Below, one piece after another: positions 45,575-53,852 of a stretch of DNA of 64,000 nt (position 1 is the stretch's first letter; every line of letters starts with the position of its first letter). Source of the stretch: Paludibacterium yongneupense DSM 18731 (GTDB taxonomy: Bacteria > Pseudomonadota > Gammaproteobacteria > Burkholderiales > Chromobacteriaceae). The DNA lies in assembly GCF_000422925.1 (NCBI RefSeq), contig NZ_KE383957.1, positions 327,787-391,786 on the forward strand, in the 5' to 3' direction. The notes under the pieces were generated by a model, which saw only the letters and a program-made list of their open reading frames with translations, had not been told where the DNA came from and did not search any database. A program made the position numbers and the translations under genes.

Positions 45575-46147
45575 ATGAAACGACCTTCGCTGTTCGCCGC
45601 TGTGTTTCGCCGTGCAAGGCCGGCGCTGTCCTCTTTGCTGGTGTTTGCCCTTGTTGCGTGTTCCTGTGTCCCCAGTCGGCAGCAAAGCGATGCCCTGGCG
45701 CTGCAGCAACGGCAGATCGAGCAGGACGCAGCGCAAATCGCTCGCCTGCAAGCCCGGCTCCAAAGCCTCGGGGCGCAGCAGCCTCCCCCGGAGGCGAGGC
45801 TGTGCCTGATCGCGTTTCGGAGCGGCCGCGCGACACTGAGCGCCGACGCGTTCCGCACGCTGCGCCTGATGGCGAGCGAGTTGAAGCGGCATCCGGAATT
45901 TATGATTTCGATCAATGGCTACAGTGACAACATCGGCGATGAGGGGGGCAATACCGATCTGTCGCAGCGACGCGCCAACTCGGTCGAGCGCGTTCTGATC
46001 GATGGTGGTGTGCCGGCAGGCCATCTGAATACGCACGCTTTCGGTAGTGAAAACCCGGTAGCGGTCAATTCGAGTGCCGCCGGCCGCCGTCACAATCGTC
46101 GGGTCGAGTGCGTGTTGCGCCAGACAGAAAATAGCACCGGGCCGTGA
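45575..46147 (+). CDS. OmpA-like peptidoglycan-associated lipoprotein
   Basis: A 190-aa envelope protein. The signal sequence ends in ALVACS, a lipobox with Cys near residue 28. A short coiled-coil stretch follows (QRQIEQDAAQIARLQARLQS), then a C-terminal OmpA domain (ISINGYSDNIGDEGGNTDLS, RRANSVERVLIDGGV, GRRHNRRVECVL) with the Asp and Arg residues that bind peptidoglycan. ATG 45575 is chosen to place the signal peptide. It probably links outer membrane and cell wall. Confidence 0.87.
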   Translation: MKRPSLFAAVFRRARPALSSLLVFALVACSCVPSRQQSDALALQQRQIEQDAAQIARLQARLQSLGAQQPPPEARLCLIAFRSGRATLSADAFRTLRLMASELKRHPEFMISINGYSDNIGDEGGNTDLSQRRANSVERVLIDGGVPAGHLNTHAFGSENPVAVNSSAAGRRHNRRVECVLRQTENSTGP

Positions 46148-46262
46148 ATCGCCCGCCTGCTGTCTGCTACCGTACAGACGGCTCGGCCGGCAACGGCCAG
46201 AGTCGTTCAGGCGTTGTCTTGATTCTTTGCGGGCAGCGCAATCCACACACGGGCCGTCCCAC

Positions 46263-46421
46263 ATGAAGAAACCCACCAAAACGCGCGATCAGCAGCGAAA
46301 ACAGCATTCTGCGCAAGTCGCTGCCCCCGCGCCAGATTCGAAGCCATCCCCACCCCTGCCACCTGTCGTACCGTCCCCGTCCCTCGGGGGTGGGAAAGAT
46401 CATGAGCCGTCCCCTGGCTGA
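46263..46421 (+). CDS. Possible small Pro-rich protein
   Basis: A 52-aa hydrophilic frame: MKKPTKTRDQQRKQHSAQ, then a proline-rich middle and GGGKDHEPSPG. Codon use is compatible with coding, but the ribosome site is poor. It overlaps the next small ORF by 20 bp, as in operons. No family is recognised; a chance frame is possible. Confidence 0.35.
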   Translation: MKKPTKTRDQQRKQHSAQVAAPAPDSKPSPPLPPVVPSPSLGGGKDHEPSPG

Positions 46422-46608
46422 AGTGATCAGAGTCCGCTGCGCCCGACGATTGGAAGAGGCGTGGTACGCCTGCTCCCGCCTGAGTGTCCGTGCCGCGCGA
46501 CAGTCGGCGGACAAGAGCTTGAGCGTATCCGGCGTGCTGGTCGGTCTTTATCGCAAAGCGCACACCGCCGTCGTCAGCGCATTCCGGCGTCTGCACGGTC
46601 GTCCTTGA
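46402..46608 (+). CDS. Small basic hypothetical protein
   Basis: A 68-aa frame, basic and helical in character (MSRPLAEVIRVRCARRLEEA, LSVSGVLVGLYRKAH). Codon choice resembles neighbouring genes, and GGGAAAG lies before ATG 46402; ATG 46390 is an alternative. No family is recognised. It may form a two-gene unit with the overlapping frame upstream. Confidence 0.42.
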   Translation: MSRPLAEVIRVRCARRLEEAWYACSRLSVRAARQSADKSLSVSGVLVGLYRKAHTAVVSAFRRLHGRP

Positions 46609-46819
46609 ATCCGTCCGGCGAGGTAGGGCCAGAGTCGCGCGGCACGCTTGCCCGCGGCCGAGCCGCGGATGAAAGAATGGCCGCGTCCATCGTCCGCGCG
46701 AAAGCCGGCGCGAGCGCAAGCGGGACCACAATGAGGGCCGAAGCGCCCCCTCGGGCAAGGCTGCCGACGGGGCTGTCCTTTTGTCCCTACGCTGCCGCTT
46801 GTATGCGCTAACGTACCGA

Positions 46820-47283
46820 ATGGACGCAAGAGAGAGGCCCGTTTCGCTTGTCAGACCGCTGGCGAGTGTTGGCAGACGGGCGCTGGAATCCTCGCTGCCG
46901 CGCTGGCCGAATGTCAGCGAGTCGCGGGTGCTTGCGCGCAAGATGACGCGCCTGGCGCAGCACGACTTTCTGGCCGGCCTGCCCAACCGGGGGCTGCTCA
47001 AGGAGAAGCTGACGCAGGCGATCGGACTCGCGCAGGCAGCGTCACCGCAAGCAAGAGGGGCTGCTGTGTCTCGATCTCGATGACTTCGAGAGGATAAATG
47101 ACTCGCTCGGGCATGCGATCGGCGACCCGTTGCCGCAGTCGGCCTCGGGCCGGCTGCTGGCCAATGTGCGGGCGGCCGACGCCGTGTGCCGTCCGGGCGG
47201 CGACGAGTTCGTGGTCCCGCTGGCCGAAATCGGGAACCGCCGCGATTGAAAAGGCGGCAGACGCCGGCGACGAATCGCCCTGA
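46820..47283 (+). pseudogene. Decayed GGDEF (diguanylate cyclase) gene fragment
   Basis: Typical GGDEF-domain text is spread over three frames. The first frame has RLAQHDFLAGLPNRGLLKEK. After a shift near the GGGG run at 47057-47060 comes CLDLDDFERINDSLGHAIGD and then CRPGGDEFVVPLAEI. A second shift near 47230 leads to SGTAAIEKAADAGDESP. Both the sensor part and the end of the domain are missing. At least two frameshifts plus truncation make it non-functional. Confidence 0.85.
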
Positions 47284-47322
47284 CTCGTGCCGACGCATCT
47301 GGATCGTGCCGCTTTATCCGGC

Positions 47323-47937
47323 TTATTGTTGCGCTGACAGTTGCAGGGCGGAGATGTCGAGGTATTTGACTCCTCTGACGCTTTCAGCCAGGTCCTTGAC
47401 GCGCTTGATCGCACCCTCGCTGTCTAGCCGAGCCTCCAGTGTCACGACGCCATCCTGGGTTGCAACGTTGACGGCAAAGTCCTTGGTGACACTGTCGGCC
47501 ATCAGTTCGGATTTTACCTTGGACGTGATCCAGCTGTCTGCTGTCGTCATTTCGCTCTTGGCGGCGGCCTGGCGCGCCGGCGTACGGGATGGGGAGATGG
47601 CGAGACTGTCGGTGACGTGCCTGACGCCGTCGATGTTGCGCGCCGCGGCCAGGGCCATCGCTTTGGCGTGCGGGCTGCGGACGGTGCCGCTGAGCTCGAC
47701 GGTGCCGTCGGTCGTGACGATCTGGATGTCGGTGCTGCTGAGCCCCTTCATGCGCATCAGCCGGGTTTTCAGTTCGGTGGTGATGGTGGCGTCGCTGACC
47801 GCGATGGCCATGCTGCTGCTCGTGGCTGCCGGTGCGGCGTCGTCGGCAAAAGCGCTGCCGCTGCCGAAGCCGGCGCAGAGCCCGCCGATGATGAGTGCAG
47901 TGCGTATCGATCTAGTGCAGTTGAGGGTCAAGGTCAT
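47323..47937 (-). CDS. Periplasmic BON-domain protein (OsmY-like)
   Basis: A 204-aa exported protein. The signal peptide (TALIIGGLCAGFGSGSAFA) is followed by two BON domains: residues about 50-115 (ITTELKTRLMRMKGLSSTDI, VELSGTVRSPHAKAMA) and about 130-200 (DSWITSKVKSELMADS, DGVVTLEARLDSEGAIKRV). ATG 47937 follows TGGAGA. OsmY-type proteins protect the envelope during osmotic or other stress. It is divergent from the Crp/Fnr regulator, which may control it. Confidence 0.88.
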   Translation of the reverse strand: MTLTLNCTRSIRTALIIGGLCAGFGSGSAFADDAAPAATSSSMAIAVSDATITTELKTRLMRMKGLSSTDIQIVTTDGTVELSGTVRSPHAKAMALAAARNIDGVRHVTDSLAISPSRTPARQAAAKSEMTTADSWITSKVKSELMADSVTKDFAVNVATQDGVVTLEARLDSEGAIKRVKDLAESVRGVKYLDISALQLSAQQ

Positions 47938-48307
47938 GATGATTCTCCAGAATATGTCGTTGTGCGGCAGGGTGCCGGCGTTGAACCGCGATGGGGCTGA
48001 CCGGGTGAGGCACAGGGCCGCCGGCTGAGAGTGAGGGGCATGAAGGAGGGCGCACGAATCGCCGCTGGGCGCGATCTCGGTCGTGGCAGGAAAACATGAC
48101 CGATGCCTGAGCCTGGACCGCCCATTGCGCGGAGTCTGTGCGGTGACGTACATACTCATGCGTGTCGCAAGGGCGGCACGATCCTCTACTGCAGGACGGA
48201 TACGTCCTGCGGGCATCTGTCCGTCAAGATAAAGGCGTGGCGTAACGGCGATAGTGGAGTAGACTCGGATTTCATGGCTTGCCGGGGCACTCGACCCTGT
48301 TGCAACC
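47938..48307. other. 370-bp divergent region with an inverted repeat
   Basis: It lies between the BON gene and the Crp/Fnr gene. An 8-bp perfect inverted repeat (GCAGGACG at 48191-48198, CGTCCTGC at 48203-48210, loop GATA) is the main feature and could be an operator or an RNA hairpin. No coding frame is convincing. Confidence 0.45.
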
Positions 48308-49054
48308 ATGGGTCGGCTCTCCTTGGCGCAAGGAGGTCGCAATGCCCCGGAGTACGCTCCCTTGCCCCGCATTGAAAATCACCTGATCGAGCTGCTTGCG
48401 CCCGATGACCGTCTTCGACTTCTTTCATGCTGCGAGCCTGTTGAACTCGCTCTGTCGGACGTGCTGTGCGAGCATGGCAATCCAACGTGCCATGCGTATT
48501 TTCCCACCCGCAGTTTTATTTCCTTGATCGCCTCGGCCCCCGGGCATCCCGGACTCGAAGTCGGAATGGTCGGATCGGAAGGCATGCTCGGCGTGCAACT
48601 CGCTCTGGGTGTGGAAACCGCCCCGCTGCACGTGCTGGTGCAGGGAGGCGGCGCCGCATGGCGTATCGGATCGGATGCGTTCCTCGCGGAGCTCGCGCAG
48701 AATGCATCGTTGGAGCGGGTGTTGAACCGTTATATCTACGTATTGATGGCGCAGCTGGTCTCGGCGGCGAGTTGTCTGCGTTTTCACTTGATCACCCCCC
48801 GGCTCGCGCGCTGGCTGCTGATGAGCCAGGACCGGGCCCATTCTGACCAATTCTATGTCACGCATGAATTTCTGGCCTATATGCTCGGCGTGAGGCGGGT
48901 CGGCATCACGACGGCCGCCGGGGTTTTGCAGCGCGCGGGTTTGATCGAGTATCACCGCGGCGAACTCACCGTGCTCGACCGGACCGGGCTCGAAGCGGCA
49001 GCCTGCAGCTGCTATGCCGCCACGGCTCGCGTCTATGCGGCCGTGATGGGCTGA
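48308..49054 (+). CDS. Crp/Fnr-family transcriptional regulator
   Basis: A 248-aa regulator (230 aa from TTG 48362). The cyclic-nucleotide-binding-like barrel (CEHGNPTCHAYFPTRSFISL, VGMVGSEGMLGVQLALG) leads to a C-terminal helix-turn-helix (FLAYMLGVRRVGITTAAGVLQRAGLI). There are no Fnr-type N-terminal cysteines and no clear cAMP-binding signature. The start is uncertain: the strongest ribosome site, AAGGAGGT at 48330-48337, precedes an ATG at 48342 in another frame that stops after 14 codons. It may control the divergent BON gene. Confidence 0.88.
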   Translation: MGRLSLAQGGRNAPEYAPLPRIENHLIELLAPDDRLRLLSCCEPVELALSDVLCEHGNPTCHAYFPTRSFISLIASAPGHPGLEVGMVGSEGMLGVQLALGVETAPLHVLVQGGGAAWRIGSDAFLAELAQNASLERVLNRYIYVLMAQLVSAASCLRFHLITPRLARWLLMSQDRAHSDQFYVTHEFLAYMLGVRRVGITTAAGVLQRAGLIEYHRGELTVLDRTGLEAAACSCYAATARVYAAVMG

Positions 49055-49076
49055 GGCTGTTGCCGGGTCGCTCCGG

Positions 49077-49817
49077 CTACAACCCGGCCAGCTCCGCTAT
49101 GTGCGGCTTGCCGTGCGACTCCAGAAAGTCGAGCAGTGCGCGCGGGCTGCGATTCAGCACCCGTTCGGCCGGAAAGTCGGCGGCATCGAGAATCTGCAGA
49201 CTCTGCTCGAATTCGCCGATGCCGAAAGCGATGTGGGCATCCGATCCGAGGCTGACCAGGCCGCCTGCGTCGCGAACCGCGCGGGCGATCGCCAGACAGT
49301 TGGGCGCGCTGCCGACGCGGGAATAGTGAAACGACGAGTTGTTGATTTCCAGCGCCACATTACATTCCGCCGCTGCGGCAGCGACGGCCGGGATATCGAT
49401 CGGATATCTGGGGTTGCCCGGGTGGGTGATGACATGCACCCGCCCGCTTCTGATGGTATTGATCAGCGCCCGGGTATTGACCACGCTGTCCTGCGGTTCG
49501 AACACTTGATCGTGAAATCCCGCCAGCACGATGTCCAGGCATCCCCACATTCTGTCGTCGCAGTCTATCGTGCCGGCCTCGTCCCTGATATTGGCTTCGA
49601 TTCCACGCAGAATGGCCACGCCATTGACGATGCGCGGGATCAGCATCGAGTTGGTAAAGTGCCAGGGGTGGGGGGCGTCGTCCAGATCCGGGCCGTGGTC
49701 GGTGGTGGCGAACAGCAGGATGCCTTTGCGTCGGGCCGCGGCGATATTGTCGTGGAGGGTGCTGAAAGCGTGGGTGCTGGCGAGGGTGTGGGTGTGGGTG
49801 TCTACCTGATAGGGCAT
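49077..49817 (-). CDS. PHP-domain phosphatase (YcdX-like)
   Basis: A 246-aa metal-dependent phosphoesterase. PHP ligands are visible in order: [40 protein letters not shown] and LGSDAHIAF. These match the trinuclear-metal YcdX family. It is convergent with the Crp/Fnr gene, 22 bp apart. The physiological substrate is unknown. Confidence 0.9.
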   Translation of the reverse strand: MPYQVDTHTHTLASTHAFSTLHDNIAAARRKGILLFATTDHGPDLDDAPHPWHFTNSMLIPRIVNGVAILRGIEANIRDEAGTIDCDDRMWGCLDIVLAGFHDQVFEPQDSVVNTRALINTIRSGRVHVITHPGNPRYPIDIPAVAAAAAECNVALEINNSSFHYSRVGSAPNCLAIARAVRDAGGLVSLGSDAHIAFGIGEFEQSLQILDAADFPAERVLNRSPRALLDFLESHGKPHIAELAGL

Positions 49818-49981
49818 GGTCTGTGGGCTTCCATTCTGGCAACAGGGCTAGCATAGCATAGGGGGCGGAGGCGCATGCACGGGTACGCCTTACCGGTGCG
49901 AGACGGTTGCTGTCTGCGTTCGCTACACTGGAAAGCGGATGCATCGCTCGTATGTGCCGAGCTGGGGAGGCGGAAAAGAAA

Positions 49982-50287
49982 ATGGCAACGGAACCTATCC
50001 GGAAGCAGGGCGCGCTGACCTTGCGCGTCGAGATACAAGGGCGGGTGCAGGGGGTCGGGTACCGGTGGTGGACGCTGGAGCAGGCCACGGCCCGGGGGCT
50101 TGCGGGCTGGGTGCGCAATCGCGAGGACGGCAGCGTCGAGGCCTTGTTCAGTGGCGAGGCGGCAGCCGTCGAGGAGATGGTCGAAGCGTGTCGCCGTGGT
50201 CCGGGATATGCCCGGGTCAGCTTTGTCGGTGCCGAACCTGCCGCGGCGCCAGACAGGGACGGCTTTCATCTGTTGTCGACGCACTGA
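49982..50287 (+). CDS. acyP: Acylphosphatase
   Basis: A 101-aa acylphosphatase that hydrolyses carboxyl-phosphate bonds. The active-site loop is GRVQGVGYRWWT (catalytic Arg in GYR), with GWVRNREDGSVEALFSG following (catalytic Asn). ATG 49982 lies after GGGGAGGCGGAAA. The Trp-Trp after GYR replaces the usual F/A-x at a position that varies. Stand-alone gene. Confidence 0.92.
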   Translation: MATEPIRKQGALTLRVEIQGRVQGVGYRWWTLEQATARGLAGWVRNREDGSVEALFSGEAAAVEEMVEACRRGPGYARVSFVGAEPAAAPDRDGFHLLSTH

Positions 50288-50339
50288 AGGGGGTAACGGC
50301 CCCGGATCAGGCTGGGGTTTGTGCGCGGCCCGGTTCTGC

Positions 50340-50384
50340 TTGATATTTGACCGACGGTCATGTTTAAATAATGACCGTTGGTCA
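50340..50384 (+). promoter_or_regulatory. Promoter with twin palindromic operators before the SDR gene
   Basis: TTGATA (50340-50345), a 17-bp spacer and TTTAAA (50363-50368) form a candidate promoter. TGACCGACGGTCA (50348-50360), a perfect palindrome, fills the spacer, and TGACCGTTGGTCA (50372-50384) lies just downstream of the -10 element. Centres are 24 bp apart. The TetR regulator encoded at 51361 is the obvious candidate ligand; binding there would block transcription. Confidence 0.75.
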
Positions 50385-50401
50385 ATTTATTGGAGGTCGA
50401 T

Positions 50402-51007
50402 ATGAAATCGGGAAAATGGGCAGTGGTCAGCGGAGCGTCCAGCGGCCTGGGCGTGGATTTCTCCCGTCAACTGGCGGCACAGGGATACCGTCTGGTGCTG
50501 GTCGCCCGCAGCGAAGCGCCGATGCGGGAGTTGGCGGACGAACTCGCGCGGAAGTACGGCAGTGACGTTCGCGTGTTTCCGCTGGATCTGGCGGCAGCCG
50601 GTGCGGTGCGCGCCCTGAGCCTGGGGCTGGCGGAGCAGGGCATCGAGCCCGAGCTGTTGGTCAATAACGCCGGGTTCGGGCTGTACGGCGATTTCTCCGA
50701 GCAGCCGCTGGAGCGCATCCGTAGCATGCTACAGCTCAATATTATCGCGCTGACCGAGCTGACCCATGTGCTTGCTGCCGGAATGAAGGCGCGCGGGCGC
50801 GGGCAGATCTTGCTGGTCGCGTCCATCGGGGGGTATCAGGCCACGCCCGGTTATGCGGCCTACTGCGCGAGCAAGGCCTATGTGCTTCTGTTCGGCGAGG
50901 CGCTGCATAACGAGCTCGGCGCATTCGGCGTCAACGTGACCGTGGTGTCCCCCGGGGTGACGGCAACCCGTTTTCTGCAGGTGGCCGGGCAACAGCCCAC
51001 CCGCTAA
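50402..51007 (+). CDS. SDR-family oxidoreductase, cut short by an in-frame stop
   Basis: A 201-aa short-chain dehydrogenase. It shows the NAD(P) motif VVSGASSGLG near residue 9, LVNNAGFGLYG, and the catalytic pattern SIGGYQ...YCASK. ATG 50402 follows GGAGG. The reading frame ends at a TAA after QVAGQQPTR, but the same frame continues with recognisable family sequence to 51184, so the full protein should be about 260 aa. Core catalytic residues remain, the C-terminal substrate-binding part is lost. Controlled by the twin operators upstream. Confidence 0.8.
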   Translation: MKSGKWAVVSGASSGLGVDFSRQLAAQGYRLVLVARSEAPMRELADELARKYGSDVRVFPLDLAAAGAVRALSLGLAEQGIEPELLVNNAGFGLYGDFSEQPLERIRSMLQLNIIALTELTHVLAAGMKARGRGQILLVASIGGYQATPGYAAYCASKAYVLLFGEALHNELGAFGVNVTVVSPGVTATRFLQVAGQQPTR

Positions 51008-51184
51008 CAGCGGGCGGCGATGATGGACAGTGCACGGGTGGTGCGCATCGCCCTGCGCGCGTTGCATCGGCGGCGCGGCTCTATCGTGGCGGGCTGGCTG
51101 AACGCACTCACCGTGTTCGGAAATCGCTTGTCTCCGCGTTGCGCCCAGCGGGCCCTGGCCGGCATGTTGATGAGAAATGGCTGA
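51008..51184 (+). pseudogene. Separated C-terminal part of the SDR gene
   Basis: After the TAA at 51005-51007 the same frame stays open for 58 codons and ends at TGA 51182-51184. It encodes MMDSARVVRIALRALHRRRG and VAGWLNALTVFGNRLSPR, the usual C-terminal end of this SDR subfamily. One base change in the stop codon (for example to TAC, Tyr) would restore a continuous protein. Confidence 0.75.
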
Positions 51185-51360
51185 AATGCGGGCAGGGTGA
51201 TGTCGTGCCGCGGGGAGTCGCGGCGCGGCGGGGCTGGGCAAAGCCGCGCCGACACGGTATCGTGCCGCTAGCGACAGGCCGTACGCCACGGCCGTGTCGA
51301 ATGATGCCCCGGCTGCGAGCCAGGGCGTACGGATAAACGAATCCCCGCCGCCGACCCGAC

Positions 51361-52008
51361 ATGCCGAGAATTGCCCTTAGCGAACAAGAACGCCAGCAAC
51401 GCCGTCAGCACCTGCTCGCCACCGCGCGCACGATCTACCGTGAGACGCGCACGCTGCCCACGGTGGCCGATATCGCCGCCCGCGCCGGAGTCGCGAAAGG
51501 TTCGGTATACAGCTCGTTCACGACCAAGGAAGAAATCTTCGTCGCGCTGCTGGCCGATAGCTTCGCGACCTTGCTGGCCGGCCTCGCGCACGATATCGAG
51601 GCGTGGCCGGTACCGGCCGAGCCGGTCGTCGAGTTGCCGCGTGCGCTGGTGCGGCAGGTGCTGCAGCAGCCCGACCTGCTGCCCTTGGCCGCGATGACCC
51701 ATGCCGTGCTGGAAAAAAATCTGCCGGAAGAGGCCATGGCGAGTTTCAAACACGGGCTGGCCGACGGCCTGCGCCTGCTGGGCGTGCAACTTTCGGGCAA
51801 GGTGGGCGTGGACGCCGCCATCGCCACCACTTGTCTCATGCGCAGCTGGGCGCTCACGCTGGGCCTGTGGCAGGCGCTGGACTGTCCCGCCGCGCTGCTC
51901 GATGTACTCCAACAGCCGGGGCTGGAAGTCTTCCGCGGCGATTTCGCCCTCGAGCTGGAGGCGGCGCAGCGCGAGTACTGGTTGGGGGCTTTGCCGCCGC
52001 AGGCCTGA
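51361..52008 (+). CDS. TetR-family transcriptional regulator
   Basis: A 215-aa repressor-type protein. The N-terminal helix-turn-helix is TVADIAARAGVAKGSVYSSF followed by TTKEEIF; the remainder is the helical ligand-binding domain. It lies 177 bp after the SDR remnant on the same strand. The TGACCG-type palindromes before the SDR gene are typical TetR operators, so the SDR gene is its likely target. The ligand is unknown. Confidence 0.9.
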   Translation: MPRIALSEQERQQRRQHLLATARTIYRETRTLPTVADIAARAGVAKGSVYSSFTTKEEIFVALLADSFATLLAGLAHDIEAWPVPAEPVVELPRALVRQVLQQPDLLPLAAMTHAVLEKNLPEEAMASFKHGLADGLRLLGVQLSGKVGVDAAIATTCLMRSWALTLGLWQALDCPAALLDVLQQPGLEVFRGDFALELEAAQREYWLGALPPQA

Positions 52009-52039
52009 ATGGCGCACGGCAGTGTGCCCGCCGTTGCGC

Positions 52040-52783
52040 CTAAAGCTGGGTCATGCCGCCGTCGAGCCGCAATTCGCCGCCCAGCATATAAGCCGCTGCC
52101 GGACTCGCCAGAAAGAGTACGGCCTGAGCCATTTCTTCCGCGCTGGCGATCCGGCCCAGTGGAATCCCCGCGCGCAGGGATTCGAGGCCTTCGGCGCGCT
52201 GCGCTGCGGTCTGGTCCTGCCATTGCAGAATGGGAGTGTCGGTTACGCCGGGCACGAGTGCATTTACGCGGATGCCCCTGCCGTGGAGCTCGGACGAAAA
52301 GCTGCGGGCGAGCGAGCGAACCGCGGCTTTGCCTGCCGCGTAGACGCTGCATCCCGGCCAGCCGGCGTCATGCACCATCGAGCTGGTCAGGATGATGCTC
52401 GCGCCGTCGTTCAAGTAAGGGAGCGCTTTCTGTACCGTGAAGTACAGTCCTTTGACGTTGATGTCGAACTGCCCGTCGAAGAAGGACTCTGTCACCTCGG
52501 CGACAGGTTTGCTTTGAAAGACCCCCGCATTGGCAAAGAGAATGTCCAGTTTGCCGTAGGTGTCGGCCACGGTGGCGTACAGGCGATCGATGTCGGGCAG
52601 CCTGGAGACATCCGCTTCGATCGCCAGGACCCCCAGTTCTTCTGCCGCCGAATCCAGACTCGAGCGATCGCGCCCGCAGATGGCGACCCGAGCCCCTTGC
52701 TGGCGTAGCCGCTTGGCGCTGGCCAGACCGATGCCGCTGTTGCCGCCGGTTATGACGGCCACTTTCCCCTCGAAGTCATTCAT
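52040..52783 (-). CDS. SDR-family oxidoreductase
   Basis: A 247-aa classical short-chain dehydrogenase/reductase. Cofactor motif VITGGNSGIGLASAKRL with the basic CGRDR favours NADP(H); ILFANAGVF and the catalytic ILTSSM...YAAGKAA follow, as does VNALVPGVTDTP and the C-terminal MLGGELRLDGGMTQL. ATG 52783 follows AAGGAA; the much longer open frame upstream runs through the divergent promoter. It is transcribed away from a LysR gene that probably regulates it. Confidence 0.92.
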   Translation of the reverse strand: MNDFEGKVAVITGGNSGIGLASAKRLRQQGARVAICGRDRSSLDSAAEELGVLAIEADVSRLPDIDRLYATVADTYGKLDILFANAGVFQSKPVAEVTESFFDGQFDINVKGLYFTVQKALPYLNDGASIILTSSMVHDAGWPGCSVYAAGKAAVRSLARSFSSELHGRGIRVNALVPGVTDTPILQWQDQTAAQRAEGLESLRAGIPLGRIASAEEMAQAVLFLASPAAAYMLGGELRLDGGMTQL

Positions 52784-52906
52784 GCCTGTTCCTTGATAAA
52801 AGGTTGCCGATGCAACGGAGTAAAGAGTATCGTGCCGTTCAATTCCGCCGATAAGCGGGAAGGGCCGCATGATACTTATTCGGTATGAGAATGAATGGGA
52901 GGACAG

Positions 52907-53818
52907 ATGGATACCCTGCAGGCGATGCGAACCCTGGTCAGGGTCATCGAACGCGGCAGCTTCTCGGCGGTCGCGCGTGAATTGAATGTGTCCCAGCCGA
53001 CAGTGAGCAAGCAGATCCAGTGGCTGGAGCAGCATCTGGGTGGAACCCTGCTTGCCCGCAGTACGCGCCAGCTCGCTCCCACGCAGGAAGGATGGCATTA
53101 CTATGAGCAATGCCGGGCGATACTGCAGTCGATCGATGGACTTGAGCACCGCTTTCGCGAGGGGCGGGATGCGCTGGCCGGCGTACTGCGAGTCGCCGCT
53201 CCTGCGGCGTTCGGACGGCTGGAACTGGTGCCCGGCATCGCCGGTTTTCTGGAAGAGCATCCCGGGCTGCAGATCGAGCTGGTGCTGAGCGATGATATCC
53301 ACGATCTGCGCCGCGAAGGCATCGATGTGGCTTTTCGCTGCGGAGCGATCAAACAGCCTGGCGTGGTTGCGCGCCGGATGGGAGAGATCCCCTGCCAGTT
53401 GTTTGCTTCGGCCGCGTATTTACAGAAGGCGGGGGTTCCGGTCTCGCCGACGGAGCTGTCGCAGCACCGCTGCATCGGTTATCAAAGCGAATCCCTCGCT
53501 CGGCCGGCCTGGCTGCTGCGCAAAGGCGAGCAGTGGTTTACGGTTCCCGTCGGCGGGCCATTGCGCTGCAATAGCTCGGACGGCTTGCGCTCGGCCGTGC
53601 TCGCCGATATCGGGATCAGCTTTGCCCAACCCTGGTTGTTCCGCTCCGAGTTGGAGTCGGGCCGGGTTCTGGCGGTATTGCCGGATTATCATTTGCCCGC
53701 GATGCCCGTCCATGCCGTCTATCTGCCGGATCGCCGCGGCCAGCGCAGGGTGCGGGCTCTTGTTCGGCATATGCAGCAGTTCTGGCAGTCGACCCGGCTC
53801 TTTGCGCCCGAACCGTGA
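52907..53818 (+). CDS. LysR-family regulator divergent from the SDR gene
   Basis: A 303-aa LysR regulator: helix-turn-helix SFSAVARELNVSQPTVSKQI followed by QWLEQHLGGTLLARSTRQL, then an effector-binding domain (LVPGIAGFLEEHPGLQIELV, DVAFRCGAIKQPG). ATG 52907 follows GGGAGGA. It shares 123 bp of divergent DNA with the SDR gene and is therefore its likely regulator. The sequence is of the DsdC/PA0477-like CrgA branch common in Proteobacteria. Confidence 0.92.
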   Translation: MDTLQAMRTLVRVIERGSFSAVARELNVSQPTVSKQIQWLEQHLGGTLLARSTRQLAPTQEGWHYYEQCRAILQSIDGLEHRFREGRDALAGVLRVAAPAAFGRLELVPGIAGFLEEHPGLQIELVLSDDIHDLRREGIDVAFRCGAIKQPGVVARRMGEIPCQLFASAAYLQKAGVPVSPTELSQHRCIGYQSESLARPAWLLRKGEQWFTVPVGGPLRCNSSDGLRSAVLADIGISFAQPWLFRSELESGRVLAVLPDYHLPAMPVHAVYLPDRRGQRRVRALVRHMQQFWQSTRLFAPEP

Positions 53819-53852
53819 CCCGCCTCCGGCGCGGGCTCGAGGGCGGCCAGGC

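Noticed and set aside
46207-47298. 363-codon minus-strand frame
   Set aside because: Extremely Arg/Pro-rich with no recognisable motif. It overlaps the small + ORFs and the GGDEF remnant, which explain the DNA better.
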